Source of the DNA: Fulvivirgaceae bacterium JP3-4
GTDB lineage: Bacteria > Bacteroidota > Bacteroidia > Cytophagales > Cyclobacteriaceae
Assembly: GCA_029309925.1 (NCBI GenBank)
Contig: JARKND010000004.1
Coordinates: forward strand, 372,001 to 436,000
DNA length: 64,000 nucleotides
Reading direction: 5' to 3'
Shown piece by piece: positions 30,464 through 38,568 of the stretch. The translations under genes were made by a program, and so were the position numbers. Every line of letters begins with the position of its first letter. Positions within the stretch are counted from its first letter, which is position 1. The notes beneath the pieces are model-generated. The model saw only the letters and a list, made by a program, of their open reading frames with translations, had not been told where the DNA came from and made no database searches.

Positions 30464-30751
30464 ATGCACACAGCCTGGGTTTACATTCTTACAAACAAAA
30501 ACAAAACTGTCTTTTACGTTGGGATAACTAACGACCTGCGAACAAGAGTATGGGAACACCAACAAAAACAAAATAAAAAATCTTTCGCTGCTCGATACAA
30601 CATTTGCAAACTCGTGTACTGCGAAGGCTTTGAATTGATCACCGATGCCATCGCGCGTGAAAGCTATATCAAAAATCAATCAAGACTTTGGAAGATTGAA
30701 TTGATTAAAAGTATTAACCCAAACATGGATGAGTTGTCAACGGATTTTTAA
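30464..30751 (+). CDS. GIY-YIG nuclease family protein, copy 2
   Basis: 95 residues, close paralogue of the gene at 27485-27805. The domain is complete: AWVYILTNKNKTVFYVGITN, LRTRVWEHQQKQNKKSFAAR and the Glu in AIARESYIKNQSRLWK. It begins directly at the domain, lacking the first ten residues of copy 1. It is bracketed by F1 elements on both sides (ending 30352 and starting 30797), all in the same orientation. It looks intact and active by motif. Role unknown; association with F1 palindromes is the strongest clue. Confidence 0.93.
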   Translation: MHTAWVYILTNKNKTVFYVGITNDLRTRVWEHQQKQNKKSFAARYNICKLVYCEGFELITDAIARESYIKNQSRLWKIELIKSINPNMDELSTDF

Positions 30752-30796
30752 TTTTCTGTTAATTGCACTTATCATCTAACCTCCCCACTATCAGAG

Positions 30797-31270
30797 ATAC
30801 CGATTGGGGTGCGTGCGCATTCCAAACGTTGAGCCCTGCACAAACCCTAATTAGAACCGTCATTCCGCGTATTCTAAATTTTCTATGAAATGCTGAATGT
30901 GTCTGAGCGCCTGCCGATGCGATGGCATTGCGGGGCGGTAGGCAGGGAATCCCTTTGGCTTGGTCGCGTTGTTCCAACAGCCTTTCATAGACAACCAGCC
31001 ATCATCGGGATTCCGCTCAGTATAGTGAAACACTTCGTAGTCATCGCGCAAGCGCGGAATGACGGATCGATTTGTGTGGGTGCACATTCCAAACGTTCAG
31101 CCCTGCACAACCCAATTACAACCGTCATTCCGCGCATTCTGAATTTTCTATGAAATGTTGAATGTTCCTGAGCGGAATCCTTTTGCCTTGGAGACTAACT
31201 CCGAAGAGCTTTTTATTGACAACTTGTAATCATCGTGGTTGTGTTACGTATAGTTTTGGTCTTCGTACTT
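30797..31270 (+). repeat. Two F1 elements, one full with palindromic insert, one decayed
   Basis: Full copy 30797-31095 carries the insert CCTGCCGATGCGATGGCATT... (30910-30945) at the same position as the copy at 26891. The second copy 31096-31270 keeps its left half but decays on the right. Confidence 0.88.
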
Positions 31271-31385
31271 ATTTCGTTTACGCCTGAATCAGTCTATAGT
31301 CCAGCGATCTCTTGGCTAGGGCTAACGTTATCAAGCTTTTTGACTGAGAGGTAAGAATCCAATATTGCCACCGCATGGTCAATTG

Positions 31386-31416
31386 GAAAACAGTTGGTGA
31401 CATGTCACACCGTTTT
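31386..31416 (-). terminator. Intrinsic terminator-like hairpin after the gene at 31512-32717
   Basis: GAAAAC and GTTTTC close a stem whose core is the perfect palindrome GTGACATGTCAC. On the minus strand the stem is followed by a short T-rich stretch. It lies about 95 bp past the stop codon. The rest of 31271-31511 shows no gene. Confidence 0.45.
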
Positions 31417-31511
31417 CTATTAATACCAGATCGTCTTCTGTTTTCTCGATTTCTAACAAGATCCTACAGCGAAGGCATTAGATAAACATGTTGACACTTG
31501 TGCCTTTAAAC

Positions 31512-32717
31512 TCAAAGTACCCTAGCTGTATACTTTAGAGTTTTCTTATTATCAATTAATTCCTGCAAGTTGATGTCAACAATAAGCGTTTCAATAGCTA
31601 GCTGTTTCTTTTTTGTAAACTCACCTTTTTGCTTTACAATTAACTCGTCCCTTGCGATGCCGTTTTGCTTAGCAATGTCTAGGGACTTCTCAATGTTAGC
31701 ATGATAACTGGCAAGTATGTTGAAATACTCATTATACTGAAACTCGAACTGATTAACTAAATAAATCAATTCTTCAAGCCGATTGTTAGCCTCCTTTAAG
31801 CCACTAATGTCTTTTAGAATTTTGTCGTAGCCTACTACCATCGTTTGAGGATTCGTGTATTTAGTCTCCAATTCAACAAAATATTGCTTTGTCCAGTCGC
31901 TCTTGAATTTGTTAAATACATTGACCAAGTAAATATCCAATTTTTCATTGTCAGCCTTATTTGGAAGTTTGTAATTCAGAAAATTGGCATACACTATCAG
32001 TTGCTCATATAGTTTTTGTTGCAGGAGACCAAGTTCTTCGATCTGATGGATAACATTGTAGTTGAACCCCTGATTAGCATTATTTAGGGCTATGTAGTAC
32101 TGGACATACTTGTTTAATGCATTTTCTAACCTTTTTATTTTAGTTTGGTCGATTTCACTCTTAACTATTCCTGTACTTCTTACCAGGCTGATAATGTTTG
32201 TTACGATGCTTATTGCGGGTGTCAGTTGAGGGATACTTCTTATCAGCGGACTCTTCGTAATAGAGTCTGCCGCTGCAACAATCTTTCCTCCGAGATTGGT
32301 TCTCTGGGGATTTATATTAACCTTAACCATCTCAACGACTTTTTCATTGAGAGAGAACCCTAATATTTGGCTCTCTGGATTATTTAGATCGTTTATCAGC
32401 TTTTCAAAATCATCATTTATGTTCTTCGATTTCAAGTCGATGATTCTTGTACTTAACAATTTAAAGGTCTCAGTTCCATTTGTAACATTACTTTTCACTA
32501 TTTCATATTTTTCTTTGAATTCAAGCTCCTTCCCGGTTAGCAAACCATTTAAACTTGTGTTGTTAGATTCGCTTAGCTTCCGAAGGCTTTCCAATTGGTT
32601 TAGCATGTCAAGTATTGCCACCGAGTCAGCCGTTTGGAGTGTGTATTTCGCCTTCTGTTGACCAAAACAGTAACTAGTCAAACCAATGAGTAGGAAAATG
32701 AGTAGGATGTTTTTCAT
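31512..32717 (-). CDS. Exported coiled-coil protein of unknown function
   Basis: 401 residues from ATG 32717 (MKNILLIFLLIGLTSYCFGQ, a clear signal peptide). The longer frame to 32804 would begin inside spacer sequence next to an F2 repeat and is rejected. The mature protein is almost wholly helical, with heptad-like stretches (VAILDMLNQLESLRKLSESN, LEELIYLVNQFEFQYNEYFN) and no membrane anchor near its C-terminus. Family not recognised. It resembles periplasmic or spore-coat-like helical bundles only in general shape. Confidence 0.75.
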   Translation of the reverse strand: MKNILLIFLLIGLTSYCFGQQKAKYTLQTADSVAILDMLNQLESLRKLSESNNTSLNGLLTGKELEFKEKYEIVKSNVTNGTETFKLLSTRIIDLKSKNINDDFEKLINDLNNPESQILGFSLNEKVVEMVKVNINPQRTNLGGKIVAAADSITKSPLIRSIPQLTPAISIVTNIISLVRSTGIVKSEIDQTKIKRLENALNKYVQYYIALNNANQGFNYNVIHQIEELGLLQQKLYEQLIVYANFLNYKLPNKADNEKLDIYLVNVFNKFKSDWTKQYFVELETKYTNPQTMVVGYDKILKDISGLKEANNRLEELIYLVNQFEFQYNEYFNILASYHANIEKSLDIAKQNGIARDELIVKQKGEFTKKKQLAIETLIVDINLQELIDNKKTLKYTARVL

Positions 32718-32805
32718 ATTTAATTTAGGTTGATATCTCCGATTGCGAGCACATTTCTGCCACCTCGTGCATACAACACAAGCTGACTTTTGCAATGTCA
32801 TCAAG

Positions 32806-32912
32806 ACTCCCAGTGGGCTATTGATCGGATTGGATCTGGTGGGGCAAGGAATCGATAACTAAAATATTGGAAGCTCCCACAGAGGGCAATACCTACAAGG
32901 GAGTAAAAATTT
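32806..32912 (-). repeat. F2 repeat, copy E, fused to F3
   Basis: Shares GGATTGGATCTGGTGGGGCA and AGGAATCGATAACTAAAATA with copies A and B. It diverges in the second half and continues into F3 at 32932. Copies D and E therefore share an F2-F3 composite, copies B and C an F2-F1 composite. Confidence 0.88.
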
Positions 32913-32931
32913 ATCCGGCATGTGCGCGAAG

Positions 32932-33103
32932 CACCTCGCCCCAGGTCCCTTCGCTATGGAAGGGATGACTCCCGATCAAAGCTCAAATGAACTGTTAATT
33001 GATGCGCGCTTCAAAAACAGGGAAAACGGTAAAGGCCCTTCTCATCGAGGAGAAGGGATGGTCGAAGATCGCGCTGAGCGAAGCGAAAGCGGGGGATGAG
33101 GTG
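32932..33103 (+). repeat. F3 repeat, copy 2
   Basis: Contains CTCCCGATCAAAGCTCAAAT, GATGCGCGCTTC and TCATCGAGGAGAAGGGATGG. It is extended relative to copy 1 by GCGCTGAGCGAAGCGAAAGC. No gene is present in 32718-33170. Confidence 0.8.
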
Positions 33104-33170
33104 ATCCCCAATGAAATGCTGAGCCCGGATCTCTGAACTGCCAATAAGTTGCATTCCCACAAACTCAAGA

Positions 33171-34481
33171 TTAACCCTTATGATGGTGGTGCGTCACTCC
33201 TTTGCTCTCTTTTGACGGGTCCACGATTTCAAAATGTCCCATCATGCCTGCCTCGTGGTGCTCGATTATATGACAATGGTACATCCACGCCCCGGTGCGA
33301 TCAGGCATCCACGCAATCTTCACACGGCTCAGGGGCTTCAGGTTGATTGTGTCTTTCCACGAAATGTATTCGGGTGCTTTGCCGTCAACCTCGAGTACCT
33401 GGAAGAAAAATCCATGAAGGTGGAAAGGATGATCCATCAAACTTGCATTTCTGATTTCCCATATTTGAAGTTCTCCCATCGTGACGGGTTTATCGGCAGC
33501 ATGCGTCTTACCATTCACGTTGAAATCAATACCATGTTTTAAACTCGGATCAACAGACAATTTCACTTTCCGGTTGACTGCTGCATCGCGGCTTGACAAT
33601 GGCTGAATGGTGCGCAACTTTTCTGGCATCCTGAACACCGAAGGCCTGGCAGCCCCAACGTTCACAGTTGCATAAGTCCCTCTCTTTGCTTTAAACATTG
33701 TCATACGATTATATTCAAGCGACTCAATGGCAATGCTCTCGCCTTCCGCAAAGGGGCCAACTAAGATATCGGCACGTTCGCCCGGGACAATCAACAGCTC
33801 ACTCATTTCGACCGGATACTCAAGTAATCCGCCATCGGCTGCAATGAGTTGAAACTTCCTTCCTCCCATAAACAAACGGAAATATCTGGCGCTGGACGAA
33901 TTGACGAATCTCCAACGTTCAGTCTGACCAGCATTCATTTCAATTCGATAGTTTTCTTTTCCGTTGATCAATAAGGTCTGACCCTCGCGGCCATCGTGCC
34001 TCTCGATCCAACGCAAAATGGAATTTCCTTTTTTAAAGTCATTACTTTCGGAGAGTTTCATGTCGTCAATCATTAGCACGCGGTCTGCGTCCACAACAAC
34101 AGATGTGTCTTCTTCAACAATGAGCGCGCCATACATGCCTCTTTCCATCTGCTCTGTTTCATTCTGATGCGAGTGATACCAGAAAGTACCGGCATCCGGA
34201 ACTACAAACCGGTATTCAAACTCTTCTCCTGGTTCAATCGGTTTCTGAACTGAGTCAGTGCCATCCATCTCAGAAGGGAGTTGTATGCCATGCCAGTGAA
34301 TGACTGTCGATTCTTTGAGATCATTTTTCACTTTCACTACAAGGGTATCCCCTTTTCGTGCGCGTAATGTTGGTCCAGGGACAGACTCGTTGAATCCCCA
34401 TGCATTGATGGTTTTGCCTGCAGAAATTTCCCATTGAAATTCAGATGCTGTAAGCCGATAGGTTTGCGTGTTGGTCTTCAT
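33171..34481 (-). CDS. Multicopper oxidase
   Basis: 436 residues, cupredoxin domains with all four copper-ligand blocks: HWHGIQLP, FWYHSHQNETEQ, HPFHLHGFFFQV and YHCHIIEHHEAGMMGHF. The Met after HHEAG is the usual type-1 axial position. Oxidises a substrate (metal ion or phenolic) and reduces oxygen to water. No signal peptide is seen: the frame starts MKTNTQTYRLTASEFQWEIS and is closed upstream by a stop with no alternative start, so the protein is either cytoplasmic or its leader was lost. A His-rich tail (THHHHKG) may bind copper. It is divergent from the esterase gene at 34725. Confidence 0.93.
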   Translation of the reverse strand: MKTNTQTYRLTASEFQWEISAGKTINAWGFNESVPGPTLRARKGDTLVVKVKNDLKESTVIHWHGIQLPSEMDGTDSVQKPIEPGEEFEYRFVVPDAGTFWYHSHQNETEQMERGMYGALIVEEDTSVVVDADRVLMIDDMKLSESNDFKKGNSILRWIERHDGREGQTLLINGKENYRIEMNAGQTERWRFVNSSSARYFRLFMGGRKFQLIAADGGLLEYPVEMSELLIVPGERADILVGPFAEGESIAIESLEYNRMTMFKAKRGTYATVNVGAARPSVFRMPEKLRTIQPLSSRDAAVNRKVKLSVDPSLKHGIDFNVNGKTHAADKPVTMGELQIWEIRNASLMDHPFHLHGFFFQVLEVDGKAPEYISWKDTINLKPLSRVKIAWMPDRTGAWMYHCHIIEHHEAGMMGHFEIVDPSKESKGVTHHHHKG

Positions 34482-34724
34482 GTGAATTGTTTTCAGTTGG
34501 TTTTGGTGTCACTAACGGTGGAACTCAACAATGGGATTTACAAGATTACAGGAGTGACTTTACATAATTATCAGAATTCCCGCTTAGAAGATCAGAATTG
34601 CAGCCATGGCCTGATCTGACGTATTAAGTTGTCCTTTTATGACGTGTTGTTGACCTAGGCAACGATGAAAAGGCCTGCAATCTTTGTCTCATCAAAACAA
34701 CATTATTATCAACCCACACAAATT

Positions 34725-35549
34725 ATGAAAACACAATTCTTAAAAATCGCCAAGAGCCGTGTCATGTTAATCGTCATTGCCCTTCTATGTGTACTAGCAT
34801 CCTGCAGCGAAGAAGTATTTAACCCCGCGCTGGTTCGGGAATTCAAACTCCAGTCGCAAACGAACGGTGCGATGTACACCATCACTGTCGGATTGCCTTC
34901 GGGTTATGATCCAACCACTCAAAAGTATGCAGCCATTTATTTACTGGACGGAGAGGAAGACTTCGATTTCGTTGCGAATAAATGCGCGGAGATTTCAGCA
35001 AGCCACGCCACCCCAAACGCGATCGTTGTTGGTATCGGTTACGGCAATGACAGAAGCATTGACTATACGCCAACCAAAGTAAGTTCAGTTACGGGAGGTG
35101 CGCCTGACTTCATGGAATTCATCGAAGACCAATTGATTCCGACAATAGAAAAAGACTTCGGTGCTGACACAACAAGAATGAGTCGTGCAATCCTTGGTCA
35201 TTCCTATGGCGGACTTTTTGGGGCGTTCGTTTTTACAGTCAGAAATAAGTTATTCGGTAATTATCTTATCCTGAGTCCGTCTCTCTGGTTTGACAATGAA
35301 GTGACGCTCTTGCTGGAAAAAGAAAGAAGATCAATTAATAAAGACCAGCGGCAACAAGTATTCCTGGGCATAGGCCAGATGGAAAACTCCGGGAGAATGC
35401 AGGCTCCGTTTGACGCATTCTATAACGCCCTTCAGGAGAACTATTCAAATACGAGTGTTTCCAGGAACAAAGAAAAGAATCTGGATCACATGGGTTCTAA
35501 GAATCCCAATATCATCAATGCTCTCAACTACTTTTTCGATAACCAATAA
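34725..35549 (+). CDS. Lipoprotein alpha/beta-hydrolase, esterase family (IroE/Fes-like)
   Basis: 274 residues from ATG 34725, chosen because it opens the lipoprotein signal ending LASC (Cys27); the longer frame from 34665 has no signal. PF00756-type fold: AAIYLLDGEEDFDFV, the nucleophile elbow ILGHSYGGLFGAFVF, and the His near LDHMGSKNP. Relatives hydrolyse siderophore esters or other acyl esters. It heads a plus-strand cluster of genes about 20-50 bp apart. Confidence 0.85.
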   Translation: MKTQFLKIAKSRVMLIVIALLCVLASCSEEVFNPALVREFKLQSQTNGAMYTITVGLPSGYDPTTQKYAAIYLLDGEEDFDFVANKCAEISASHATPNAIVVGIGYGNDRSIDYTPTKVSSVTGGAPDFMEFIEDQLIPTIEKDFGADTTRMSRAILGHSYGGLFGAFVFTVRNKLFGNYLILSPSLWFDNEVTLLLEKERRSINKDQRQQVFLGIGQMENSGRMQAPFDAFYNALQENYSNTSVSRNKEKNLDHMGSKNPNIINALNYFFDNQ

Positions 35550-35569
35550 CAGTCATAACAATCACGATC

Positions 35570-36184
35570 ATGAAAACAAATATGCTTTTAGTCATTGCGT
35601 TTGTCTCTACAATAAATTCCCCAGCAGTTGCTCAGGCATCGCAGGTAGCAAACGACAAGCTATCTTACCCTTATCGGATTCTGACGATTGAACCGGGCGT
35701 TGGTATCCACACGAATTTCGGTACTGATATTCTGATCACCAATCTGGTTCAATGGAATCCGCGGAAGCACCTCAGTCTGGCATCGCACTCGTCATTCAAC
35801 ATTAATAATGTTACGCAGCGCAACTTCAATTTTATCAAAACGAATTACAACTATTCGCTTAATCAAAAATTCGGAGCCGGTGCAACGATCTATCGAAAAA
35901 AGAGCTCTCATTCATTTTTGATGATGGTGGGTATTAAATATACCGCTTTCCAGGAATCGCTTGAAAATCCGGATCTGGAAAAAGTCACGACAACGATTGC
36001 TGCAGTAAGTCCTGACTATGGATTGATGTACAGCATGAAGCGAGGAAAAAAGAAATATTTCTTCAGCTATCGGATGTATGTGCCCCTGAGCCCCTGGCCT
36101 GCCAAAGGAACAGATATGAATTATCTCGATGGTAATCTAAATAATGTCGCGCTGGAATTGGCGCTTGGAATCAAGCTCAAATAA
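35570..36184 (+). CDS. Hypothetical exported beta-barrel-like protein
   Basis: 204 residues with a signal peptide (MKTNMLLVIAFVSTINSPAV, cleavage near AQA). Alternating amphipathic strands such as GVGIHTNFGTDILITNLVQW and HSFLMMVGIKYTAFQE, and an ending LALGIKLK, suggest a small outer-membrane beta-barrel. Family not recognised. Placed 20 bp after the esterase gene, so probably co-transcribed. Confidence 0.7.
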   Translation: MKTNMLLVIAFVSTINSPAVAQASQVANDKLSYPYRILTIEPGVGIHTNFGTDILITNLVQWNPRKHLSLASHSSFNINNVTQRNFNFIKTNYNYSLNQKFGAGATIYRKKSSHSFLMMVGIKYTAFQESLENPDLEKVTTTIAAVSPDYGLMYSMKRGKKKYFFSYRMYVPLSPWPAKGTDMNYLDGNLNNVALELALGIKLK

Positions 36185-36212
36185 TCAGCATGGCTCTGAC
36201 TTGAAAAATCTC

Positions 36213-37124
36213 ATGAAAAAGATAGCATTTATAATACCTCCAACCGTTGAGTTGTTGGACCTCGCAGGACCGGTTCAGGTTTTTACCGAAGCCAAATTTC
36301 AGGGATTTGACGTTGACATCGAATTCTTTCTTTACGAAAAGAGTCCGGTTAGTACCTGTGGTCTTGTCTTTGGAAAAATCCAGGGTTTCAAAAAAGCCCG
36401 ATTGAATGAAGGAGACTTTGTTTTCATTCCAGGAATGGACCAGGGTTATCTTCAAAGCTCATCCTTCAAAAGTAAAAAGGCATTTTTCAAGTGGTTGAGA
36501 GACTGTCATGAGAACAAAATAAATGTCTGCTCGGTATGCAACGGTGCATTCGCTTTAGGTGAAGCTGGCTTATTGGATGATGTGGAGTGTACAACACATT
36601 GGAGACGTGTTGAAGAACTCCAACGCAGCTATCCAAAAGCTAAAGTGTTAGACAATGTTTTGTATGTGAAAAGAGACCGTCTCTGTACCAGCGCAGGAAT
36701 CAGCGCAGGGATTGATCTTGCATTATCAATTTTGGAGGAAATAGCAGGAAGCTACTTCACTCATAAAGTTGCGCGGGGCCTTGTCTTTTACCACCGTGGG
36801 AATGGTCAGCGCAGTCAGCCGAGCCACTACCTCAATTTTCGAAACCACATCAATATGAAAGTCCATGAGGTTCAGGATTACATTGTCCACAACATTGACA
36901 GCGACAATCCCATTGGAGTATTGGCTGCTGTTGCAGGTATGAGTGCACGAAACCTGACGCGCCTCTTCCGGCAAACAACCGGAATCACGATCAACCAATA
37001 CGTGACAAACCTGCGTGTCGAGACAGCGAAAGGCTTGCTCAAAGACCCTCAAAACAGTTTGGCCTATATCGCTTCAAGGTGTGGCTTTAAGTCTGCCCGA
37101 CAGCTCCAAAGAATTCTAAAATAA
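36213..37124 (+). CDS. GlxA-family regulator: DJ-1/PfpI-like domain plus AraC DNA-binding domain, copy 1
   Basis: 303 residues from ATG 36213 (MKKIAFIIPPTVELLDLAGP); the longer frame overlaps the previous gene and is rejected. The N-terminal 180 residues form a class-I amidotransferase/DJ-1-like domain with the elbow Cys in NVCSVCNGAFALGEAGLL. The C-terminus has two helix-turn-helix motifs (VLAAVAGMSARNLTRLFRQT and YIASRCGFKSARQLQRIL). Regulates nearby genes in response to an unknown ligand, likely the MDR and DUF6010 genes between it and its paralogue at 38569. Confidence 0.92.
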   Translation: MKKIAFIIPPTVELLDLAGPVQVFTEAKFQGFDVDIEFFLYEKSPVSTCGLVFGKIQGFKKARLNEGDFVFIPGMDQGYLQSSSFKSKKAFFKWLRDCHENKINVCSVCNGAFALGEAGLLDDVECTTHWRRVEELQRSYPKAKVLDNVLYVKRDRLCTSAGISAGIDLALSILEEIAGSYFTHKVARGLVFYHRGNGQRSQPSHYLNFRNHINMKVHEVQDYIVHNIDSDNPIGVLAAVAGMSARNLTRLFRQTTGITINQYVTNLRVETAKGLLKDPQNSLAYIASRCGFKSARQLQRILK

Positions 37125-37164
37125 GATTGAAACAACTATCAATACAAATCAAAACGAAAAGAAA

Positions 37165-38118
37165 ATGAAAGCAATAACCTACACTCAATATGGCCTCCCC
37201 GAAGTTCTTCAACTTAAAGAAGTGCCGAAGCCCGCACCAAAAGACAACGAAGTGCTTGTGCGCATCAAAGCAACCGCAGTAAATTCAGGCGACATACGAT
37301 TGCGCAAAGCAGACCCGTCTGCCGTCAGATTTTTTTTCGGTTTGCTAAGACCAAAGGTCAATATTCTCGGAAGTGTCTTTTCCGGTGAAGTTGAAAGTGC
37401 TGGGAAACTGGTCAAACGTTTTAAGGTTGGCGACCAGGTCTTTGGACATACAGATATGCGTTTTGGTGCATATGCAGAATATATCACAGTTCCTGAAAGC
37501 GGATCATTAAGCCTGAAGCCCGGCAATATTTCACATGATGAAGCCGCAGCTATTCCTTTCGGTGGAGTCACCGCGTTGCACTTTTTGAAGAAGGTAAAGC
37601 TACAGCCAAATCAAAAAGTTCTTGTCGTGGGCGCTTCGGGCGCAGTCGGAAGCGCGGCCGTTCAGCTGGCAAAATCATACGGAGCAATTGTAACCGCAGT
37701 GTGCAGCACTTCGAATATTGACCTGGTGAAATCTATTGGGGCGGACAAGGTGATTGACTATACAAGGGAAGATTTTACACGCAACACGGACATCTATGAT
37801 CTGATTTTCGATGCTGTCAATACTGTGTCGGTTTTCCGATCCTTAAAATCACTAACAGAAAATGGAACGATGATTCTAAGCGCAGCCGGGATGACAGAAA
37901 TGCTTCAGGGTCTTTGGATTTCAGCAACCAGCAAGAGGAAGGTAATTACCGGTGTAATCAGCCATAGCACCGAAGATATTGATTTTCTAAAGGCGCTTAT
38001 TGAAAAAGGCCTGTTCAAACCTGTAATAGACAGAAATTACACGTTAGAGCAAATAGCTGCAGCGCACGCTTATGTTGAGAAGGGACACAAAAGAGGAAAC
38101 ATTGCCATCAGTATCTAA
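37165..38118 (+). CDS. NAD(P)-dependent alcohol dehydrogenase / quinone oxidoreductase (MDR family, zinc-free)
   Basis: 317 residues. The N-terminal GroES-like fold opens MKAITYTQYGLPEVLQLKEV. The Rossmann motif is VVGASGAVGSAAVQLA. Structural zinc cysteines are absent, as in quinone reductases. It reduces small quinones or enones with NADPH, so a detoxification role is likely. It lies 40 bp after the GlxA-like gene and is a likely target of it. Confidence 0.9.
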   Translation: MKAITYTQYGLPEVLQLKEVPKPAPKDNEVLVRIKATAVNSGDIRLRKADPSAVRFFFGLLRPKVNILGSVFSGEVESAGKLVKRFKVGDQVFGHTDMRFGAYAEYITVPESGSLSLKPGNISHDEAAAIPFGGVTALHFLKKVKLQPNQKVLVVGASGAVGSAAVQLAKSYGAIVTAVCSTSNIDLVKSIGADKVIDYTREDFTRNTDIYDLIFDAVNTVSVFRSLKSLTENGTMILSAAGMTEMLQGLWISATSKRKVITGVISHSTEDIDFLKALIEKGLFKPVIDRNYTLEQIAAAHAYVEKGHKRGNIAISI

Positions 38119-38129
38119 ACAACTACGAT

Positions 38130-38513
38130 ATGACAAGCTTTGTAATTGGTCTTTCTACGACCGTAGCGATTGTTGCTTTTGCTGAGATCTTCAGAAAACT
38201 TGATCTGAAATTCATTGCCGCACTTACGTTAGCCGTGATTCCGTTTATCTACATCGGTTTCTCCATTCATCCGCACGCCCTGGCACTTACAATTCCGGCA
38301 GCATCATTTTTTCTGATGTTCGCCTATTGGGGTTACAAAAGGAATTACATGTTGATCGTTGCCGGGCTCGTACTGCATGGGCTGTGGGATGTGGGCTTTC
38401 CGCACCTAAGCACAATAGCACCACATGGCTATGATATCTTTTGCATAACCATTGATGTTTTGCTTGCGCTCTATTTCTACTGGAAGCTGAAACCCGAAAA
38501 TATCAAAGCATAA
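38130..38513 (+). CDS. DUF6010-like membrane protein
   Basis: 127 residues, four transmembrane segments (for example FIAALTLAVIPFIYIGFSIH and FFLMFAYWGYKRNYMLIVAG). The pair HGLWDVGFPHL with an earlier HPHAL fits the small DUF6010 family as I recall it. Starts 11 bp after the oxidoreductase stop, so co-transcribed. Function unknown. Confidence 0.75.
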   Translation: MTSFVIGLSTTVAIVAFAEIFRKLDLKFIAALTLAVIPFIYIGFSIHPHALALTIPAASFFLMFAYWGYKRNYMLIVAGLVLHGLWDVGFPHLSTIAPHGYDIFCITIDVLLALYFYWKLKPENIKA

Positions 38514-38568
38514 TTCAAAAAGCTACGTTTAGAAATTATCGGTAACTTGGATTATTAAAATCCAAAGG

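Noticed and set aside
20600-32800. Integron with attC sites
   Set aside because: The spacers do not match the RYYYAAC/GTTRRRY core, and no integrase is present. Kept only as an analogy for gene-cassette layout.
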